Translations under genes and position numbers: made by a program
Assembly (NCBI GenBank): GCA_964440095.1
Contig: CAYTPZ010000001.1
Coordinates: forward strand, 186,001 to 250,000
Direction of reading: 5' to 3'
From: JACNKJ01 sp964440095
GTDB lineage: Bacteria > Krumholzibacteriota > Krumholzibacteriia > JACNKJ01
DNA length: 64,000 nt
Shown: piece after piece, positions 1-7,849 of the stretch
How positions within the stretch are numbered: position 1 is the first letter of the stretch
Layout of the letters: each line of letters starts with the position of its first letter
The notes under the pieces: model-generated
Told to the model about the DNA's origin: nothing
Databases searched by the model: none
Seen by the model: the letters and a program-made list of their open reading frames with translations, nothing else

Positions 1-1113
1 GACCTCGCCCAGCGCGAGCAGGCAATCCAGGCTGGTCTGTCCCTGACGATCCACATCCACGCCCCCGCAGAAATAGTGCGCCGCGGGCACCACGGGTACG
101 GGCCGCTCACGCGGATCGATTTCCACCTTCATGAGGTTTTCGAAGATGCTCGGGAAGCGCTTGGGTATGCGCTCACTTCCGATGGGCGAGAAATCCAACA
201 GCACATGTTTATCGCCTCGACGCTTCATCTCATGGTCGATGGCTCGCGCCACGATGTCTCGCGGTGCCAATTCCTTTTGCAGGGTGTAGCCCTCCATGAA
301 GGCTTCCCCGTCCAAGTTGCGCAGCAAGGCACCCTCACCACGGACCGCCTCGCTAATGAGCTGAGTACGCAGTTTGCGGTGGTAGAAACATGTGGGATGG
401 AACTGCACGAACTCTAGGTTTCGAATGCGCGCCCCGGCCCGATAGGCCATGGCCACGCCATCGCCGGTGGCCAGATCCGGATTGCTTGTGTAGCTGTAGA
501 CCTTGCCTGCTCCACCGGTAGCCAGCACCGTCCAGCGAGCCGCCACTTCCAGTATCTCCTGGGCACCACGATTGAAGATGTAGGCGCCGTACACACGCCG
601 CTCCTGTCCGCCCGCCCGCAGGTGACGCTCGGTTGCCAGGTTCAGGGCGAGATGATCCTCCAGAAGCGTAATGCGGGAATTGGCCTTCACTCGCTCCAGC
701 AGCACCCGCTCCAATTCGCGTCCCGTGAAATCGGCCACATGAAGGATGCGCCTAAATGAGTGACCGCCTTCCCGCCCCAGGGCCAGTTTCTCGCCCTCTC
801 GGCTGAATTGAAGTCCCCAGTCCAGAAGTTCGCGAATACGGGCAGGCCCGGCTTCGACCATTTCCACGACAAGCTTTTCATCGCAGAGCCCGGCACCGGC
901 TTTGAGGGTGTCGTCGACGTGGGATGCGAAACTATCTTGGGAATCCACCACCGCGGCGATGCCGCCCTGGGCCTTCATGGTATTGGTGTCCGAGCCACCT
1001 AGCTTGGTGACGATGAGGACCTCGCCCAGCTCAGCGGCCTTGATGGCAAAGGCCAGGCCGGCCACACCGCTGCCGATGACGAGGAAATCGCATTTTCTCT
1101 GGTTGGATACCAT
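1..1113 (-). CDS. nadB: L-aspartate oxidase (3' end outside window)
   Basis: FAD enzyme that oxidises L-aspartate to iminoaspartate, the first step of de novo NAD synthesis. The translation opens with MVSNQRKCDFLVIGSGVAGL, a Rossmann FAD site (GSGVAGL), followed by the GGIAAV segment, a GGAGKVY segment, a family histidine in FHPTCFYH, RGEGA and HYFCGGV, all typical of the NadB/FrdA/SdhA family. The gene is cut by the left edge after about 371 codons, so the C-terminal helical domain is missing. The ATG at 1113 has no Shine-Dalgarno sequence but sits 6 nt behind a good -10 box, suggesting a leaderless transcript. It lies downstream of lpxK, in the same direction, with its own promoter. Confidence is high for the family and the start. 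Confidence 0.93.
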   Translation of the reverse strand, partial: MVSNQRKCDFLVIGSGVAGLAFAIKAAELGEVLIVTKLGGSDTNTMKAQGGIAAVVDSQDSFASHVDDTLKAGAGLCDEKLVVEMVEAGPARIRELLDWGLQFSREGEKLALGREGGHSFRRILHVADFTGRELERVLLERVKANSRITLLEDHLALNLATERHLRAGGQERRVYGAYIFNRGAQEILEVAARWTVLATGGAGKVYSYTSNPDLATGDGVAMAYRAGARIRNLEFVQFHPTCFYHRKLRTQLISEAVRGEGALLRNLDGEAFMEGYTLQKELAPRDIVARAIDHEMKRRGDKHVLLDFSPIGSERIPKRFPSIFENLMKVEIDPRERPVPVVPAAHYFCGGVDVDRQGQTSLDCLLALGEV

Positions 1114-1119
1114 GGACAC

Positions 1120-1148
1120 AATCTAGCCCAGTGGCTCCGGGCTTTCAA
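1120..1148 (-). promoter_or_regulatory. Sigma-70-type promoter of nadB, leaderless arrangement
   Basis: Read on the minus strand, TTGAAA (1148-1143) and TAGATT (1125-1120) are separated by 17 nt, and the nadB ATG follows after only 6 nt. Transcription would begin at or next to the start codon. Identified by eye from the consensus. Confidence 0.6.
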
Positions 1149-1167
1149 TGCGAAGGAATATGCGGAT

Positions 1168-2190
1168 TTATGCCCTGAGGCTGCCGGCAAGCCAGGCTTT
1201 GAGGCCTTCGGGGTCTTCCCAGTCGATCTCCAGGTCCAGATAAAGGGGCCTGGGGCCTGGAAGATCCCAACTGGCGCCCCATCTGGCGGCATCCTTTTCG
1301 GTAAGCAGGGGCTGGCAGGAGGTGCAATCGCCCATGGCATCGGCTACGGCGTCGCGGATTTCGATGCTCCAGGGAGCATGATCTCGGAAGCGCAAACGCA
1401 GGGCCGTCTCGCCCCAGTCTTCAGCGGCCCGCTCGAAGCGTCCCGGGCGCGCGATGGCCGAAATCACCATGAAGGGAATTTCTCCTCGTTCAACCCGCTC
1501 TCCCTCAAGATTGAAGAGGCCGGTGTTCCGTGTGATGAAGCGGAAAACGGGACGATAGGGCAGATCCTTCGGCGGCTCAAAGGTCTGGGGCATGAAAAAG
1601 GCGTCGGCTCTGGAAAGGGCCGATGGAAACTCCCTCAGAGGCCCGGCCGGAAGAACCCGGTTGTTTTCCATGGGAACAGATCCTGAAAGCAGCACCAGGT
1701 CCAATTTTCGCTCCAGCCGCCGGTGCTGGAATCCATCGTCCAACAGGATGATGTCGCAGCGCCCTCCCCGGTCAAGCACCTTGGCACCCTTCCATTTTGG
1801 ACGTGCGGCGGTGACCGGCATGTTTGGGAAGCGCCTGGCCAGGAGCAGGGCCTCATCGGGAGCTTCGGCGGAAAAGGTCGGATCCCCTTCACTGAGAATG
1901 CCGGAAGAGCCCCCCTCTCCCAGGCCCGTAAGCAGTCCGGGCTTGTGTCCCATGTCTTCTAGGATGTTGGCCAGAGAGGCAAGAACCGGAGTTTTTCCCG
2001 TGCCGCCCACTTCCAGATTGCCCACGGAAATGAGGGGAGCCTGAATGCGAACCCGCGGCATGGTTTTCAGATAGAAGCCGTTCATGGCCGACAGAACGCC
2101 GTAGAGTCGCGCCGACGCCCGCATGAAGGATCCCGGATCGCGGGGTAAACGTTCCAAGGGTGTGCGCAAATCCTTGAGGGGGCTATCCAT
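1168..2190 (-). CDS. lpxK: Tetraacyldisaccharide 4'-kinase
   Basis: Inner-membrane kinase that phosphorylates the 4' position of the lipid A disaccharide, the step after LpxB. The 340-residue protein shows the LpxK P-loop in SVGNLEVGGTGKTPV (about residues 70-85), the conserved LLDDGFQHRRL segment, and the late LLTEKDAARW motif. I chose the ATG at 2190 because it has CAGGAGG five bases upstream; it overlaps the stop of the preceding acyltransferase gene by 8 nt, implying translational coupling. It is the last gene of gfo-lpxB-acyltransferase-lpxK. There is no KDO transferase (waaA) beside it, although waaA is a common neighbour. Confidence 0.95.
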   Translation of the reverse strand: MDSPLKDLRTPLERLPRDPGSFMRASARLYGVLSAMNGFYLKTMPRVRIQAPLISVGNLEVGGTGKTPVLASLANILEDMGHKPGLLTGLGEGGSSGILSEGDPTFSAEAPDEALLLARRFPNMPVTAARPKWKGAKVLDRGGRCDIILLDDGFQHRRLERKLDLVLLSGSVPMENNRVLPAGPLREFPSALSRADAFFMPQTFEPPKDLPYRPVFRFITRNTGLFNLEGERVERGEIPFMVISAIARPGRFERAAEDWGETALRLRFRDHAPWSIEIRDAVADAMGDCTSCQPLLTEKDAARWGASWDLPGPRPLYLDLEIDWEDPEGLKAWLAGSLRA

Positions 2191-2914
2191 GATCCTCCTG
2201 GGCGGGTGCAATGGTCGAGCTGCCGAGTGCCCGGTCAACTTCGTCGCTCACTGTCTGAAGTGCGGCTTCGATTTCAAGTCGAAAATCATCACGACGAGCT
2301 TCATCGGCCTTGCGCTCGAGCCAGAGAGGCTCGCCAAAGCGCACGAGAACCTTCGAGAAGGGAAAAGGCAGGACAGTCTGGTCCCAAGTGCTCAATACTT
2401 TTCGAGGCGCTGCGGCCGCCGATACGGGTATGACAGGCGATCCGGTCAAGGCAGCCAGAGCCACGATACCCGGCTTGACCCGACCGCGAGGGCCGCGGGG
2501 ACCGTCCACTGTGAGTGCAAGGTCGAAGCCTTTACCACCCCGGCGGGCGAGATCACGCAGGGCGGAGGCCGCGCCGCGGCTGGATGATCCCAGGACGCTG
2601 TCCATACCAAGAGCCTCGCACATGGAACTCATGAGCAAGCCATCTCGGCTGCTGCTGTTGAGAATCTGCAAGGATCGATCGCGGTGGCTGTAGGCCAGCA
2701 TGCCCAGGCGATTGTGGGGAAAGGCGAAAATGAAGGAACCGCGGGGCGTGCTCTCGCGCAGAGCCTGGCTTTCTTCCCAGTTATCTTCACGCAATCGCCA
2801 TGTGGAGCCGAAGATCCGGAGCAGACGCGCCAGGGCCCGGCCACGGCGGGCAATGCGTTTCAATTCTGCTTCGGGAATGTCCCTGCCGCCGGCCTGCCAG
2901 AGATTATCAGCCAT
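2183..2914 (-). CDS. DUF374-type lysophospholipid acyltransferase
   Basis: Predicted membrane-associated acyltransferase of 243 residues. The hallmark of the DUF374 branch is visible as TVDGPRGPRGRVKPG, after an FPHNRLG segment in the position of the usual catalytic histidine block, and a late SPVIPVS strand. The ATG at 2914 overlaps the lpxB stop by 8 nt, and its own stop overlaps lpxK, so the three genes are translated as a block. Placement between lpxB and lpxK suggests it adds an acyl chain to a lipid A intermediate, doing the job LpxL/LpxM do in Escherichia coli. That role is inferred from context; the family also includes other acyltransferases. Confidence 0.85.
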   Translation of the reverse strand: MADNLWQAGGRDIPEAELKRIARRGRALARLLRIFGSTWRLREDNWEESQALRESTPRGSFIFAFPHNRLGMLAYSHRDRSLQILNSSSRDGLLMSSMCEALGMDSVLGSSSRGAASALRDLARRGGKGFDLALTVDGPRGPRGRVKPGIVALAALTGSPVIPVSAAAAPRKVLSTWDQTVLPFPFSKVLVRFGEPLWLERKADEARRDDFRLEIEAALQTVSDEVDRALGSSTIAPAQEDHG

Positions 2915-4028
2915 GGCCCTCCAGAATTTCCCGGGCCATCTTCGCCACCTCGGCACCAGGCTCCAGGGAACCCAGGCGTTCACGAATCTCCGCAAACCCC
3001 TCTTTTTGACGCTCGCGGAAATGATCATCCAGTAACAGTACGGACATGGCCGTGGCCAAATTGGCCGCTTCAGCGCCGTGCTGTATGAGTTCGGGCACCA
3101 GTTCACGGCCGGCCACTAAATTCACCAGGGCAATGTTCTTCAAACTGATAAGCCTGCGGGCCAGTTGGTAGTTCACGGGCCCGGTGCGATAGAGCACCAC
3201 CATGGGACGCCCCGCCAGAGCCGCTTCCAGAGTAGCCGTGCCGCTACTGGCCCAGAGTAGATCCTGCTGGGCGAAAAAAGCTCGGGAATCACCCCTGAAA
3301 CGCTTCATAGGATACTTGAACTTATCTAGGTATTCTGAATAATACGATTCACTTATAGACTCCGCCTCAAGGAGAGAAAACACGAGGCCTTCCTGTTTTT
3401 GCATCAAAATACGCGAGGCTTCCAGCAGCCTGGGCAGGTGTCGCGAAATCTCCTGGGCCCGGCTGCCCGGCATGAGACCGATACGCTTGAACCCGCTCTC
3501 AGAACTGGGAAGATCCACGAATTTACCTGCTAGCGGATGGCCCACGAATCGCGCCGGAATTCCCCTCTCGGCGAACCAATCCTCTTCGAAGGGCAATATG
3601 ACCGACAAGCCGGTCAAATCGCGCTTCATGGCCTTGAGGCGGCCCTCACCCCAGGCCCAGACCTGGGGCGCGACGTAGTAAAGGGTTGGTATGCCCCGAC
3701 TCTTGGCCAAACGGGCCAGGGGCAGATTGAATCCGGGTGCGTCCACGGGTAGGAATAAATCTGGATGCTCCCGTCTCAACATCGATTTTACCTGCCGCCT
3801 TCGCTTGAGCAGACGTGGCAGGTGTCGCAGAACCTCTGCGAATCCCATGACCGAGAGCTCGGAAGCAGCGAATAGGATCTCCGCACCCGCCTCCCGCATG
3901 CGAGGTCCCCCCACGGCTAAGATACGAGCGTGGGGATATTCGCGCCGAAGTGCCGACACCACCGGCGCCGCAGCCTGGTCGCCGCTCGCTTCACCGGCCA
4001 CCATCAGAATGAGGGGAGAATCAGGCAT
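2907..4028 (-). CDS. lpxB: Lipid-A-disaccharide synthase
   Basis: Peripheral membrane glycosyltransferase that joins UDP-diacylglucosamine to lipid X, forming the beta-1,6 disaccharide of lipid A. The 373-residue length is normal. Diagnostic segments are VAGEASGDQ at residues 10-18, VDAPGFN, YYVAPQVWAWG and FVGHPL, then the nucleotide-sugar region GLMPGSRAQEI and the late SSGTATLEAAL loop. The ATG at 4028 overlaps the stop of the upstream oxidoreductase gene by 8 nt. It belongs to the gfo-lpxB-acyltransferase-lpxK unit. Confidence 0.96.
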   Translation of the reverse strand: MPDSPLILMVAGEASGDQAAAPVVSALRREYPHARILAVGGPRMREAGAEILFAASELSVMGFAEVLRHLPRLLKRRRQVKSMLRREHPDLFLPVDAPGFNLPLARLAKSRGIPTLYYVAPQVWAWGEGRLKAMKRDLTGLSVILPFEEDWFAERGIPARFVGHPLAGKFVDLPSSESGFKRIGLMPGSRAQEISRHLPRLLEASRILMQKQEGLVFSLLEAESISESYYSEYLDKFKYPMKRFRGDSRAFFAQQDLLWASSGTATLEAALAGRPMVVLYRTGPVNYQLARRLISLKNIALVNLVAGRELVPELIQHGAEAANLATAMSVLLLDDHFRERQKEGFAEIRERLGSLEPGAEVAKMAREILEGHG

Positions 4029-4998
4029 GGCCTTTCACCTGATCGAGAATACGCTCGGCGACGCGCAGGGCACGAAGGCCATCTTCGGCGCTCACGGGCA
4101 TGGGCTCATCGTTCACAAGAGCCTTGTGGAAGGCTTCAAGTTCCAGGCGCAGAGGTTCAGCTTCGGGCACTTCGATAGCACCCTTGTCGACGAGTTCCTC
4201 CATGCGCAGTTCGCCTAGAGTGGCGGGATCCATCGTGGCGCGCATCACGGCGGCATCGAAGCTCGGACCCTTGGCCACGCGGCTCACATGTTTCTCCATC
4301 AGATTCACAGACAGGTAGCTGTCCGATTGGAAGAAACGAATCTTTCGCTCGCGCTTCAGGCTGATCCGGCTGGAAGTCAGGTTGGCCACGCAGCCGCCTT
4401 TAAAACGTAGCCTCACGTTGGCGATGTCCACGTCGGGCGTGAGTACGGGAATTCCCACGGCATCGAGGCTCTCGGGTTCATCGTCCAGGATCATGCAGAG
4501 CAGATCGATATCGTGAATCATCAGGTCGCTGACCACCGGCACGTCGCTGCCGCGACTTACGAAGGGCGCGATGCGCGTACTCTCAACGAAACCCGGCTTC
4601 TTCAGGTAGGGAAGTGCCGCGATCATGGCGGGATTGAAGCGCTCCACATGTCCCACCATCACCTTGAGATTTCGTGCACGGGCGGCGGCCACGATTTCTT
4701 CGCCCTCCGCGCTGGTGGACGCCAGGGGTTTTTCCACCAAGAGATGACATCCTTCGGCCAAGGATGCCAGAGCCACATCACGATGTCCGGGTGTGGGGAC
4801 ACAGATGCTCAGGGCGTCGGCTTCGCGCGCCAGATCTTCAGGATCCTTGAAAGTGGCGCAGCCCAATTTTACGGCGATCTCCGCTGCTCGCTCTTCCACC
4901 ACATCGTGTACGCCTACCAATTCTGCGCCGGGAATTTCAGACCAGACCCGCGCATGAATGCTTCCCAGATGTCCACAACCAACGACTCCGACTTTCAC
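4021..4998 (-). CDS. Gfo/Idh/MocA-family oxidoreductase (GnnA-like position)
   Basis: NAD(P)-dependent sugar dehydrogenase fold: N-terminal Rossmann motif KVGVVGCGHLG, the LVEKPLA motif with the family lysine, and GHVERFNP at the domain junction. I prefer the GTG at 4998 because GAAGGGGG lies a few bases upstream and the Rossmann strand begins at once; an ATG at 5034 would add 12 residues of no recognised type. Placed just before lpxB, it matches GnnA-type enzymes, which oxidise the 3-position of UDP-GlcNAc so that GnnB can aminate it. No GnnB aminotransferase is present in the window, so the substrate is unproven. Confidence 0.82.
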   Translation of the reverse strand: MKVGVVGCGHLGSIHARVWSEIPGAELVGVHDVVEERAAEIAVKLGCATFKDPEDLAREADALSICVPTPGHRDVALASLAEGCHLLVEKPLASTSAEGEEIVAAARARNLKVMVGHVERFNPAMIAALPYLKKPGFVESTRIAPFVSRGSDVPVVSDLMIHDIDLLCMILDDEPESLDAVGIPVLTPDVDIANVRLRFKGGCVANLTSSRISLKRERKIRFFQSDSYLSVNLMEKHVSRVAKGPSFDAAVMRATMDPATLGELRMEELVDKGAIEVPEAEPLRLELEAFHKALVNDEPMPVSAEDGLRALRVAERILDQVKGHA

Positions 4999-5019
4999 GA
5001 TGCCCCCTTCGTTTTGCAG

Positions 5020-5047
5020 AGGGTAGTGCTTCATTGCCCCTTGTCAA
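5020..5047 (-). promoter_or_regulatory. Promoter candidate for the gfo-lpxB-lpxK operon
   Basis: Minus-strand TTGACA (5047-5042), a 16-nt spacer and TACCCT (5025-5020) lie just upstream of the GTG at 4998. The -35 is perfect and the -10 weak. Its position between divergent genes supports it. Confidence 0.5.
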
Positions 5048-5075
5048 CGGCCTTTCCACAAAGACTCCTCTGCAC

Positions 5076-5081
5076 TATGAT
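5076..5081 (+). promoter_or_regulatory. -10 box of the B3/4-domain gene, leaderless arrangement
   Basis: TATGAT lies 6 nt upstream of the ATG at 5088, with a poor -35 (TTTCCA, 5053-5058) 17 nt before it. No Shine-Dalgarno sequence separates it from the start, so the mRNA would start at or next to the ATG. Confidence 0.5.
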
Positions 5082-5087
5082 CCACCC

Positions 5088-5744
5088 ATGAAAATTCAAC
5101 TGCATTCAAGCTTGGAAGGCCGCGTCATGGCCGTCTGGTATGCCCTCGACGGACTCAGCCACCTGGAGCATCCGGGCTTTCGCGAGCACCTGGATTCGAC
5201 ATGTCAGGCATTCGCCGATCGCTACGCGGGCATGCCGCCTTCCGAGATCGAGCAATTGGCTCCCGCCCGCGAACTCTATCGCTCGGTGGGCATGGACCCC
5301 ACTCGCCATCGCCCTTCCAGCGAAGCCCTTTTGAGAAGGGCTATCCAGGGGAAGGGCCTATACCGACTGGATCCCATCGTGGACACGGGTAATCTCTTTT
5401 CCATGTCCTCGGGTCTGCCCCTGGGCCTCTATGATCGATCGAAGATTCTGGGCGATGTCACCCTGCGCCTGGGCGAGGAAGGTGAAGGTTTCGAAGGCAT
5501 TCGCAAGGGCCGTGTCAACGTGAGTGGTCGGCTTTGCCTGGGCGATGATCAGGGTGCATTCGGATCCCCCAGCAGCGACTCGGACCGTTGTCGCATTCGT
5601 GAGGGAAGCGAGAACATTCTCACCCTTCTCTACGCGCCGGCCAGCCTGGAAATAGAATGGCTGCAGGGGCAGGGCGATGCCCTGGTGCAATCTTTCGGGC
5701 AGTGGAATCTAGGGAAGCGTGTGGAAAGCGGAGAGCTGAGTTGA
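5088..5744 (+). CDS. B3/4 domain protein (PheT-related)
   Basis: A 218-residue stand-alone relative of the B3/4 editing domain of phenylalanyl-tRNA synthetase beta chain. Family signs are ELYRSVGMDPTRHRPSSEAL, LYRLDPIVDTGNLFS and the closing stretch in which small-molecule contacts are made. Such free-standing proteins are common in bacteria; a role in tRNA or amino-acid quality control is guessed from the fold and not shown. It is one of two clear plus-strand protein genes here and it splits the lipid A genes into two blocks. Its stop codon abuts the lpxA stop codon with no base between. The ATG at 5088 is preferred over one at 5034, which lies upstream of the -10 box. Confidence 0.85.
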   Translation: MKIQLHSSLEGRVMAVWYALDGLSHLEHPGFREHLDSTCQAFADRYAGMPPSEIEQLAPARELYRSVGMDPTRHRPSSEALLRRAIQGKGLYRLDPIVDTGNLFSMSSGLPLGLYDRSKILGDVTLRLGEEGEGFEGIRKGRVNVSGRLCLGDDQGAFGSPSSDSDRCRIREGSENILTLLYAPASLEIEWLQGQGDALVQSFGQWNLGKRVESGELS

Positions 5745-6527
5745 CTACTTCGTGATGCCCCGCTCGCTACGGCGAACAAAAGTGAGCATGTGCAGGGCGT
5801 GGGGATCGTCGAAATTGGCTTCTTCCAACTGGGTGATGGCCTGGCTGGTGTTGAGACCCGAACGATAGATGATTCGATAGGCCTTCTTGATGGCTTCGAT
5901 GCTCTCGGCGCTGAAACCTCGGCGCTGAATACCCACCAGATTGAGTCCCGCCACCACCAGAGGATTCCCCGCCGCTCGAATGTAGGGCGGCACATCCTGA
6001 GGCACACGTGACCCACCACCCACGAAACAGTGTGCGCCGATTCGCGCAAACTGGTGCACAGGTGTGAGTCCTCCGAGAATGGCATGTTCTTCGATGGTCA
6101 CATGCCCGGCCAGTTGAACGGCATTGGCCAAGATGACACGATCACCCAAGACACAGTTGTGAGCCACGTGGGCGTAGGCCATGATCAGGCAATGGTCCCC
6201 GATCAGCGTTTCCTCGCCGGCCGCCGTGCCGGGATTCATGGTGACATACTCGCGGATGAAATTGCTGCTGCCGATGCGCAGGATACTGGGTTCGCCCGAG
6301 TATTTCAGATCCTGGGGTGGACCTCCTAGCGCGGCGCCGTGAAAAACTCGATTGTCCGCGCCCATGCGCACGCAGCCTTCGATGCGAACATTGCTGTCGA
6401 GAATGCAGCCGTCACCGATTTCCGCTCCGGCCTCGATAATACAGAAAGGCCCCACCTGGACACCTTCACCCAGCTTGGCGGCTGGGTTCACAATGGCGCT
6501 GGGATGAATGCTGGTTTCCTTCTGCAT
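5745..6527 (-). CDS. lpxA: UDP-N-acetylglucosamine O-acyltransferase
   Basis: Cytosolic left-handed beta-helix acyltransferase catalysing the first step of lipid A synthesis, transfer of a hydroxyacyl chain from ACP to UDP-GlcNAc. The 260-residue protein is built of hexapeptide repeats beginning at IHPSAIVNPAAKLGEGVQVG, carries the catalytic histidine in AYAHVAHNC (about residue 122), and ends with the helical cap of LpxA. ATG at 6527 is chosen because GAAGG stands 5 nt upstream; a TTG at 6539 overlaps the previous stop and is the alternative. It is the last gene of the bamA-skp-lpxD-lpxC/fabZ-lpxA operon. Confidence 0.96.
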   Translation of the reverse strand: MQKETSIHPSAIVNPAAKLGEGVQVGPFCIIEAGAEIGDGCILDSNVRIEGCVRMGADNRVFHGAALGGPPQDLKYSGEPSILRIGSSNFIREYVTMNPGTAAGEETLIGDHCLIMAYAHVAHNCVLGDRVILANAVQLAGHVTIEEHAILGGLTPVHQFARIGAHCFVGGGSRVPQDVPPYIRAAGNPLVVAGLNLVGIQRRGFSAESIEAIKKAYRIIYRSGLNTSQAITQLEEANFDDPHALHMLTFVRRSERGITK

Positions 6528-6535
6528 AATCGCCT

Positions 6536-7849
6536 TCAACGATCCACGACACGGGCCATGAGTTCGGCCTCGGCCACAAGTTCCCCGTCCACATAAGCTT
6601 CGCCTCGCATCTTACAGCCTAAACGACTCAGGCGAAGCATGGTCATTTCGAAACGTACCTGATCGCCGGGCAACACGGGTTTGCGGAAGCGCGCCTGATC
6701 TATCTTGGTGAAGTAGACCAATTTTCCCTCATGTTCATCCACCGTGGAAAGCAGGAGCATTCCGCCGGTCTGGGCCATGGCCTCGAGAATGAGTACCGCC
6801 GGGAAAATGGGATGGCCGGGGAAGTGTCCCTGGAAGAAGGGTTCGTTGATGGTCACGTTCTTGATGCCCACCGCGTACTTGCCGTCTTCCATCTCGATGA
6901 GTCTGTCCACGAGCAGGAAGGGATAGCGATGCGGCATGATCTTCATGACGTCCTGGATATTCCAGTCCGTGGGTTTCTTCTGGCTGAAGGTGCGGTCTTG
7001 GCGCTTGAGTGCCTCGGCAAGCATGCCGGCGAACTTCACGTTGGAAGCATGGCCGCTGCGGTGGCTGATGATGTGACCCTTGATGGGTGAGCCCAGTAGG
7101 CCCAGATCGCCGAGCAGATCCAATATCTTGTGGCGCACGAATTCGTTGGGCCAGCGCAGGGGCGTTTCGTTGAGGATGCCGTCCTCGCCCACCACGATGG
7201 AGTTATCCAAACTGCCGCCCTTGATCAGACCGCGCTCGCGCAGGTTCTCCACATCTTTCATAAGCGCAAAGGTGCGCGCTTCGGCGATCTCTTCCTCGAA
7301 GACCTGAGGGTTGATGTCGAAGCTCGCGTACTGGGTACCCAAATGAGGGTGGTCGTACTTGATGGTGAAGCTTACGCGGAAGCCTTCGTAGGGAAGCGCC
7401 AGAAGTTCAATATCGTTTTCCACGAGACTGATGGGCTGGGTCACCTCGAAGAATCTGGCGGGCACGCCCTGACCGACAATACCTGTTTTCTTCAGTCCTT
7501 TAACGAAATCCGCAGCTCCGCCCTTCGACGATTCCATGGGCTCGTTGGAATTCACTTCCACCAGGCAGTTGTCGATGCCCAGGCCCACCAGCGCCGCCAT
7601 GACGTGCTCCACCGTGTGAAGCTTGTGCTCCCCAACCTTCAAGGTGGTGTTGCGCATGTCGTCGGTACATTCCAGCGCCAAATCAACCTGGGCGGAAAAC
7701 TCGACGGGAGGATCCAAATCAACGCGCAGGAAACGAATTCCATGGTTGATCTCGGCGGGCTTGAAAACCATGGACACGGGATTGCCTGTGTGCAGGCCAA
7801 TGCCCTCGATGTGGAATTCCTTGGCGAGGCTTCTCTGCTGACGAATCAA
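6536..7849 (-). CDS. lpxC/fabZ: Bifunctional UDP-3-O-acyl-GlcNAc deacetylase / hydroxyacyl-ACP dehydratase
   Basis: A fused enzyme of 437 residues. Residues 1 to about 290 are LpxC, the zinc deacetylase that commits the cell to lipid A (HTVEH at 78-82, LDNSIVV, then FVRHKILDLLGDLGLLG with further zinc ligands). Residues from about 300 are FabZ, the dehydratase of fatty-acid elongation (MPHRYPFLLVDR with the catalytic His, and ILEAMAQTGG with the catalytic Glu). The fusion is typical of Bacteroidota and relatives and ties hydroxyacyl use in lipid A to its removal for fatty acids. In the FabZ part, the usual Met-Pro-Gly before VLILEA is replaced by Phe-Pro-Ala. It overlaps lpxD by 4 nt. Confidence 0.97.
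   Translation of the reverse strand: MIRQQRSLAKEFHIEGIGLHTGNPVSMVFKPAEINHGIRFLRVDLDPPVEFSAQVDLALECTDDMRNTTLKVGEHKLHTVEHVMAALVGLGIDNCLVEVNSNEPMESSKGGAADFVKGLKKTGIVGQGVPARFFEVTQPISLVENDIELLALPYEGFRVSFTIKYDHPHLGTQYASFDINPQVFEEEIAEARTFALMKDVENLRERGLIKGGSLDNSIVVGEDGILNETPLRWPNEFVRHKILDLLGDLGLLGSPIKGHIISHRSGHASNVKFAGMLAEALKRQDRTFSQKKPTDWNIQDVMKIMPHRYPFLLVDRLIEMEDGKYAVGIKNVTINEPFFQGHFPGHPIFPAVLILEAMAQTGGMLLLSTVDEHEGKLVYFTKIDQARFRKPVLPGDQVRFEMTMLRLSRLGCKMRGEAYVDGELVAEAELMARVVDR

Noticed and set aside
76..417. A plus-strand open frame of 113 codons opposite nadB.
   Set aside because: It lies entirely within the antisense of a clear NadB coding sequence and shows no family features; such shadow frames are common at this base composition.
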